DNA from: Nitrospira sp. SG-bin2
GTDB taxonomy: Bacteria; Nitrospirota; Nitrospiria; Nitrospirales; Nitrospiraceae
Direction: 5' to 3'
DNA: 64,000 nt
Assembly: GCA_002083405.1 (NCBI GenBank)
Contig: LVWT01000002.1
Location: 44,299-108,298, forward strand
Shown: positions 59,809 to 64,000 of the stretch, one piece after another
Numbering within the stretch: position 1 is the stretch's first letter
How the letters are laid out: the number at the start of each line of letters is the position of its first letter
Notes under the pieces: model-generated
What the model was told of the DNA's origin: nothing
Database searches by the model: none
Seen by the model: only the letters and a program-made list of their open reading frames with translations
Program-made: the position numbers and the translations under genes

Positions 59809-60477
59809 TCACCTCCCGCCGGCCGAGCCTGCTTCCTGCTGGCTACAGGCTTGCTCCATCGCCGCCGCAAGCACCTCCGCCGGCTGCGCGCCTGAGATCC
59901 CACGTGCCCGGTTGAGAACAAAATAGGGAACCCCGCGAATGCCGAGTCGATGCCCCGCCGCTTCGTCGGCTTTCACCTCTGCGATTCCCTCAGCACTGCG
60001 CAGAAACGATTCGGCGGTGAGACCGGCCAGCGCTGCAAGCCGCACCAGCGTCGGAACCGATCCGATATCGGCGCCCTCTTCGAAATACCCCTTGAACAGC
60101 TGATCGACCATCTCGTTCTGACAACCCCGTTGTGCCGCATACCAGATCAACCGGTGAGCCGTGAATGTATTCGGAGTCCGCGCGATCTTCTCGAAGGCAA
60201 ACGGGATGTGTTCGCTTGCCCCAGCCTCCAGCAATCGCTGCTCCATGTCCTTGAAGATATCCAGGCTCCCAAATTTCGCCTTGAGATAGACCGTTCGCTC
60301 CATCCCGCCCACTGGCATCGTGGGATTCAGCTGAAACGGCCTCCATGCCACATGAATGGACACTGGTTTGTTCACTTGCCGCAATGCCCGTTCCAGCCGC
60401 CGCTTCCCGACGTAGCACCAGGGACAGATCACGTCCGAGTAAATATCGATGTGGACCGCCTCGCTCTGTTCGCTCAT
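59809..60477 (-). CDS. DsbA-family oxidoreductase (FrnE type)
   Basis: The 222-residue protein has IDIYSDVICPWCYVGKRRL, with the CPWC redox site, then WRPFQLNPTMPVGGMERTVY and the TFTAHRLIWYAAQRGCQNEM helix. The late GIRGVPYFVLNRARGISGAQ holds the cis-proline. It lacks a signal peptide and is thus cytoplasmic, as FrnE relatives are. It may isomerise or reduce disulfides, or help quinone chemistry. It lies in the redox operon, 60 bases after the pirin gene. Confidence 0.92.
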   Translation of the reverse strand: MSEQSEAVHIDIYSDVICPWCYVGKRRLERALRQVNKPVSIHVAWRPFQLNPTMPVGGMERTVYLKAKFGSLDIFKDMEQRLLEAGASEHIPFAFEKIARTPNTFTAHRLIWYAAQRGCQNEMVDQLFKGYFEEGADIGSVPTLVRLAALAGLTAESFLRSAEGIAEVKADEAAGHRLGIRGVPYFVLNRARGISGAQPAEVLAAAMEQACSQQEAGSAGGR

Positions 60478-60537
60478 CCTGTCCCAGCCTTACTAACTTC
60501 TCTTTCCCGACGAGATACGCTTCACGAGCGACGCAGG

Positions 60538-61434
60538 TTAGGACAAATGCCCCATCTTGCCTGCTCGATAATCTTCCACGGCTTGTGCAAGTTCCGCTTG
60601 CGTATTCATGACGAACGGCCCATAGCGAGCAATCGGTTCATTGATCGGCTCTCCGCCGAGAACGAGCATTGTCGTGTCCGCTTCAGCATGAAGCGCCACT
60701 CGCTCACCCTTGCGCCCCAAGAGAGCGATCTCGGCCTCTCCCACCGCCTGTGCCCCGTTGATGACGGCCCGCCCCTGCAATACGAATACGGACATGGTGA
60801 ATCCATCAGGCAAGGACAATTCCGTCTGATGCCCCGCCTTCAATTGCAAATCATACAGATGGACCGGGCTGAAAGTCCTGGCCGGCCCCTTCCGCCCGTG
60901 ACTCTCCCCGGCAATGACCCGTAGCCGGCCGGCTCCCCCGGCGAGATCAACGATCGGGATCTCATCGCGGACGAGCGTTTGGTACCGGGGAGGGGACATC
61001 TTGACCGACCTCGGCAGATTCACCCATAGCTGCACCCCTTCCAGCGTGCCTCCGTGCTTTGCAAATTCGCTCTCGTGCAACTCTTCATGCACGATTCCGG
61101 ATGCGGCCGTCATCCACTGCACATCACCCGGACCGATGACGCCTCCGCTTCCGGTTGAGTCACGATGCGCCACACTGCCTTGATACATGATTGTGACAGT
61201 TTCAAACCCCCGATGCGGATGCTCACCCACGCCGAGACGCCGATCCGTGGGCGGGAAAAACTCCGGCCCCATATAATCCAGGAGCAAGAATGGTGACAAT
61301 TGCTCGCCTACGCCAGAGCCCGGAATCATATTACGCACGGGAAATCCATCCCCGACCATATGCTGAGACCCTGCTTGGTAAAGTCCGACCAGTTCCTTTG
61401 TCGCTGCCGCTTCGGTCATATTGTGCTTGTTCAT
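60538..61434 (-). CDS. Pirin-family protein
   Basis: The 298-residue bicupin has the pirin metal motif in GVGEHPHRGFETVTIMYQG (His ligands) and VHEELHESEFAKHG (His and Glu ligands). GGTLEGVQLWVNLPRSVKMS follows, and the second cupin ends with MLVLGGEPINEPIARYGPFV. Bacterial pirins act as quercetinases or bind regulatory partners. The start is preceded by AGGAG. It follows the DUF5069 gene by 45 bases on the operon. Confidence 0.93.
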   Translation of the reverse strand: MNKHNMTEAAATKELVGLYQAGSQHMVGDGFPVRNMIPGSGVGEQLSPFLLLDYMGPEFFPPTDRRLGVGEHPHRGFETVTIMYQGSVAHRDSTGSGGVIGPGDVQWMTAASGIVHEELHESEFAKHGGTLEGVQLWVNLPRSVKMSPPRYQTLVRDEIPIVDLAGGAGRLRVIAGESHGRKGPARTFSPVHLYDLQLKAGHQTELSLPDGFTMSVFVLQGRAVINGAQAVGEAEIALLGRKGERVALHAEADTTMLVLGGEPINEPIARYGPFVMNTQAELAQAVEDYRAGKMGHLS

Positions 61435-61479
61435 CGGCGTCTCCTTCCCTTCGTTCAGCGATGGACCCGCGCGTTCCGC

Positions 61480-61941
61480 TCAGAACCGCTTTTCTTCGAG
61501 GTCGTACACATCGAACCACACATAGACCGGACGATGCGTCGGCACGAACTGGGGAATATACTCTTCCAGGTACTGCTGAGCCTGAAGACTCATATCGCTC
61601 AACCGCGTATCACGCATTGCATTATTCCATTTCATCACTTCACCCGCGTCTTTGACCTTGGACGCGTCCGCAATCCATGTCGCGAGTTCTTCGTCGGTCG
61701 CTCCCGTCGAAACGACGTCCTTGAACTGTTCGGGCGTGATGCCGGCGAAGGAAAACCACTGGTTCGCAAGCGAACAAGGCCAGTAGCTGTATTCGCCGTT
61801 CATGCCCAACAAAAATGCCCGACACTTATCCGCGCAACGAGCCGCAATGACGTAGCCGCCCAGCTTCGCGCGAGGACTCCGCGGGTAGTCTTTTCGTAAA
61901 TCTTTGGCCAGCGTTCTGACCTTGTCGAGGTCTTCCTTCAT
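61480..61941 (-). CDS. DUF5069-type protein
   Basis: ATG 61939-61941 follows AAGGAG by seven bases and gives 153 residues. LAKDLRKDYPRSPRAKLGGY, AARCADKCRAFLLGMNGEYS and YVWFDVYDLEEKRF fit the DUF5069 family, in which the RSPxxKLGGY opening and the end DLEE are conserved. The function is unknown; it is often found near carbon and redox genes. It is the second gene of the operon, 38 bases after the NmrA gene. Confidence 0.85.
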   Translation of the reverse strand: MKEDLDKVRTLAKDLRKDYPRSPRAKLGGYVIAARCADKCRAFLLGMNGEYSYWPCSLANQWFSFAGITPEQFKDVVSTGATDEELATWIADASKVKDAGEVMKWNNAMRDTRLSDMSLQAQQYLEEYIPQFVPTHRPVYVWFDVYDLEEKRF

Positions 61942-61979
61942 GATGATCTCCTTCTGTCTCGCGCACGCTCGCGCGACGT

Positions 61980-62846
61980 TCATTCGGCCTTCAGAAATTC
62001 TTTCAAAGCCTCGGCCAGCGTCACCCGGCCCCGAACGACCGATGCAGGCTGCTCGTAGTGAATCGTGCCGGCCGAGAAGGCAGCATACATCTCTTCGAAC
62101 AGCCGAGCGGCTTCATCCGAAAAGCCGAAGGCTTTGAATGTCGGAACCACGGCACTCAGAGGCGCATGTTGGGCCGTGACCGTTTTCCCCAAAATGTGAC
62201 CGAGCGCTGACGCGATCTCCTCAGGACTGTACTCTACCGGACCTGCCATTTCCACGACCTGCTTGCCCCGTCCACCGGCAATCAGGTGTTCCGCCACGAT
62301 CCTGCCGATATCCTTGGTCGAAATCATGGAAATCTTCACAGACGGCGCGATGAACGTCGGCAGCACACCGTGTTGTTTCACCATGCCGATGCTCGGCATC
62401 CAGTTCTCCATGAAATAGCAAGGCCGAAGGATAGTCAGGCGTTTGGCAAGGCAACCAAGTGCCTGTTCTCCATAACTCGCCGCCCGAATCGGACCGGTCC
62501 CACCATGCAGATGCCCTCCAACCGAGGACAGAAACACAACATGTTCAACTCCACTCTTCTGGACGGCTTCTGCCACGCGATCCATCCTCTGCCGTTGATC
62601 CGCTAACCAAGACTCAGCCCCGTAATTCGGCGGCACTAAGAGATAGACGCCGGCCGCTCCTTCGAACGCTTTTGCTAGAGCTGTGCCATCGTCCAGCGAT
62701 GCCACGGCGACATCGGCCCCTTTGGCCTTCCATGGCACTCCCTTGTCCGCCGACCGCACCACCACTCGCACAGCCTGTTTCTGATTCAAGAGAGTTTCCG
62801 CAACCGCTGACCCCGTATTGCCCGTGGCTCCAACAACAACAAACAT
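61980..62846 (-). CDS. NmrA-like NAD(P)-binding protein
   Basis: ATG 62844-62846 follows GGAG by seven bases, giving 288 residues; the longer frame upstream runs over the promoter. MFVVVGATGNTGSAVAETLL is the nucleotide loop, with VRVVVRSADKGVPWKAKGAD as the NADP-binding Arg region. VEHVVFLSSVGGHLHGGTG and the LRPCYFMENWMPSIGMVK segment are typical of NmrA/quinone-reductase 2-like members. They act as NADPH sensors or reductases. It is the first gene of the eight-gene operon. Confidence 0.9.
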   Translation of the reverse strand: MFVVVGATGNTGSAVAETLLNQKQAVRVVVRSADKGVPWKAKGADVAVASLDDGTALAKAFEGAAGVYLLVPPNYGAESWLADQRQRMDRVAEAVQKSGVEHVVFLSSVGGHLHGGTGPIRAASYGEQALGCLAKRLTILRPCYFMENWMPSIGMVKQHGVLPTFIAPSVKISMISTKDIGRIVAEHLIAGGRGKQVVEMAGPVEYSPEEIASALGHILGKTVTAQHAPLSAVVPTFKAFGFSDEAARLFEEMYAAFSAGTIHYEQPASVVRGRVTLAEALKEFLKAE

Positions 62847-62973
62847 TGCCGCTCTCCTTCCGATGGAGGTTTCTTCCCTTGTGCCCCGCGAGCGTGCATC
62901 GCAAACCTGGGGGACGCCGCCGACAGTTGTCACCCGCATCATGAAGCATGACATGGGTACGCGGCTGACCTGT

Positions 62974-63001
62974 ATAATAATACTAGATAGAACTAAGTCA
63001 A
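62974..63001 (-). promoter_or_regulatory. Sigma-70-type promoter of the redox operon
   Basis: On the minus strand TTGACT (62996-63001) and TATTAT (62974-62979) are 16 bases apart. The -10 area, GTATTATTATAC, is itself palindromic and could be an operator for a MarR- or HxlR-type repressor; no such gene is in the window. Confidence 0.68.
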
Positions 63002-63135
63002 GTGGAGAAATCGCACCGGTCCATGGAATCCGGATGTCTCTCCGGATCTGCGGTCCGATATCGCGTCGATAGTGCGATGGTAGGGTTATCTGCCTTGGAC
63101 CAAACCAGCTGGCGGCATCTCAACTCTCCGCCGAC

Positions 63136-63567
63136 TCATTCCCAGCCACTGACTTCGTAACCTCTCTCCTTCAAACATTTTGCGACAGCGTCGGCATACG
63201 GCGGGTCCGGGACCAGCGGCTTGAATGTTCCTCCGAGCAGACCAATGATCAGGCCAATGCTGGCGCCGGCGGCTGCTCCAATCGTCACGCCGGGCAGACC
63301 TCCGACCATACCGGCCGAGGCCCCCACAGCCCCGCCGAGCGTGACACCGAGCACAGCACCCGTTGCGGCATTTCCACTTTGACGCACTCCGGAGCGCAAC
63401 CCGGCGCCCTCCACCTTCATGCGGCAAATATCGATCTCCAGTTGAGCCTTCTCTTTCCCATAAAATTGCAGTTGCTTGTTTGAACGCAACTGGGGTTCCG
63501 GCCCTACACAAGCCGTGCACCATGACAGCAGAATAAGAACGGCCACCGTTCTGCGACAGGTCGTCAC
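63136..63567 (-). CDS. Glycine-zipper lipoprotein
   Basis: The 143-residue protein has a signal peptide with lipobox LLSWCTAC, so the mature end is Cys 20 and it is lipid-anchored. The middle is a glycine zipper (GAVLGVTLGGAVGASAGMVG, then GAAAGASIGLIIGLLGGT) that may form a hairpin in a membrane. The end has a conserved-looking KCLKERGYEVSGWE. This layout is shared by many small outer-membrane lipoproteins of unknown role. GGGAACC lies just before the start. Confidence 0.82.
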   Translation of the reverse strand: MTTCRRTVAVLILLSWCTACVGPEPQLRSNKQLQFYGKEKAQLEIDICRMKVEGAGLRSGVRQSGNAATGAVLGVTLGGAVGASAGMVGGLPGVTIGAAAGASIGLIIGLLGGTFKPLVPDPPYADAVAKCLKERGYEVSGWE

Positions 63568-64000
63568 AGGTTCCCTCTCTGATTATTCGCCAAGAGGACT
63601 CTCTTGGGACTGATATTGTCTCACACACCATTTTGTACCCTATTTGCTCGCGCTCCGCCCTCTTTTTCACTTTCTCGCACCACGGACGCAGACCACACTC
63701 CCGCGCACATTGTCCGGGCACAGGCCTTCCCACCACTCCTCACTACTCCGGTTGGGTACCGAGGTTGTTTCCCCTGCGCACATCCAACGAGGGGCACCCA
63801 TCTCACCCACCCACCCCGCGGATACCAGGCCTCCGCTCTCCCGGTGGCCGCGCGTTGAGTAAGCACTACACTCTATGTATCTCTCCGACTTCTAACCTCT
63901 TTCACTCTTTACTACAGACCGGATGGGTAGGTACTCCATTGCGCGCATTGGCCGAGCACATTCTGATCGTGCGCGGACAGCGAGCACGAGTACCCACCCA
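63568..64000. other. No recognisable gene
   Basis: The last 433 bases are pyrimidine-rich on the plus strand (many CACA, CTCT and CCAC runs), with no credible reading frame, ribosome binding site or RNA gene. A loose inverted pair, GGGTAGGTACTCC at 63925-63937 and CGAGTACCCACC near the window end, is the only structure I see. Confidence 0.6.

Noticed and set aside
63568..64000. Open frames of 60-85 codons on both strands near the end
   Set aside because: All have skewed composition and no start signal, and none resembles a protein family.

Overview
The window looks like an ordinary chromosomal stretch of a GC-rich Gram-negative bacterium. The best fit is a Nitrospira-like member of the Nitrospirota. 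The sequence-level reasons are the outer-membrane efflux systems, a PEP-CTERM protein with a sigma-54 promoter, several HEAT-repeat proteins in a row, CDGSH and hemerythrin genes, and families of small palindromic intergenic repeats. The genus is an inference from gene content; no rRNA gene or nitrification marker is present.

Layout. 1-7.9 kb: housekeeping genes (C-terminal part of a formiminotransferase-cyclodeaminase, bS21, endonuclease III, DNA polymerase I) mixed with small unknown genes. 7.9-12.9 kb: a decayed gene tail, a PEP-CTERM protein behind a well-formed sigma-54 control region, a hydrolase-like protein that lacks its nucleophile, and a coupled pair of LPP20-like exported proteins. 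13.0-15.9 kb: a translationally coupled operon of a secreted phosphatase-superfamily protein, a small exported protein and a HEAT protein. 16.1-18.5 kb: an accessory patch with VapBC, a frameshifted orphan XRE antitoxin, a transposase-derived small repeat and a BrnT module. 18.5-25.2 kb: a periplasmic beta-propeller protein opposite four HEAT proteins, then UDP-glucose dehydrogenase. 25.4-30.2 kb: a membrane-fused spermidine synthase-like protein, GIY-YIG proteins, tmRNA (ssrA) and an AbrB/RelE-type toxin-antitoxin pair. 30.2-35.4 kb: BT1 transporter, RidA, SDR, ferredoxin-metallo-beta-lactamase, AlkA and nitroreductase genes.

35.4-56.2 kb is a stress and efflux region. It has two paralogous tripartite RND pumps (35.4-41.2 and 50.4-56.2 kb). 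Between them lie hemerythrin, STAS, a zinc-ribbon protein, a GAF-type sigma-54 activator, a CDGSH protein, an NhaP2-type antiporter, a double universal stress protein and a KefB-type antiporter. Sigma-54 promoters are visible before the zinc-ribbon gene and before the KefB-type gene, and a weaker sister promoter lies before the NhaP2-type gene, so the local activator may govern its neighbours. 56.3-63.6 kb: a frameshifted Kelch gene and an eight-gene minus-strand redox/detoxification operon (NmrA, DUF5069, pirin, FrnE-like, VOC, Rieske-FMN reductase fusion, unknown, VOC), then a glycine-zipper lipoprotein. The last 430 bases hold no recognisable gene.

The most interesting signals are the putative sigma-54 circuit, the HEAT-repeat cluster with its exported partners, two dispersed palindromic repeat families (one with compensatory arm changes), and several gene-decay sites that can still be read.
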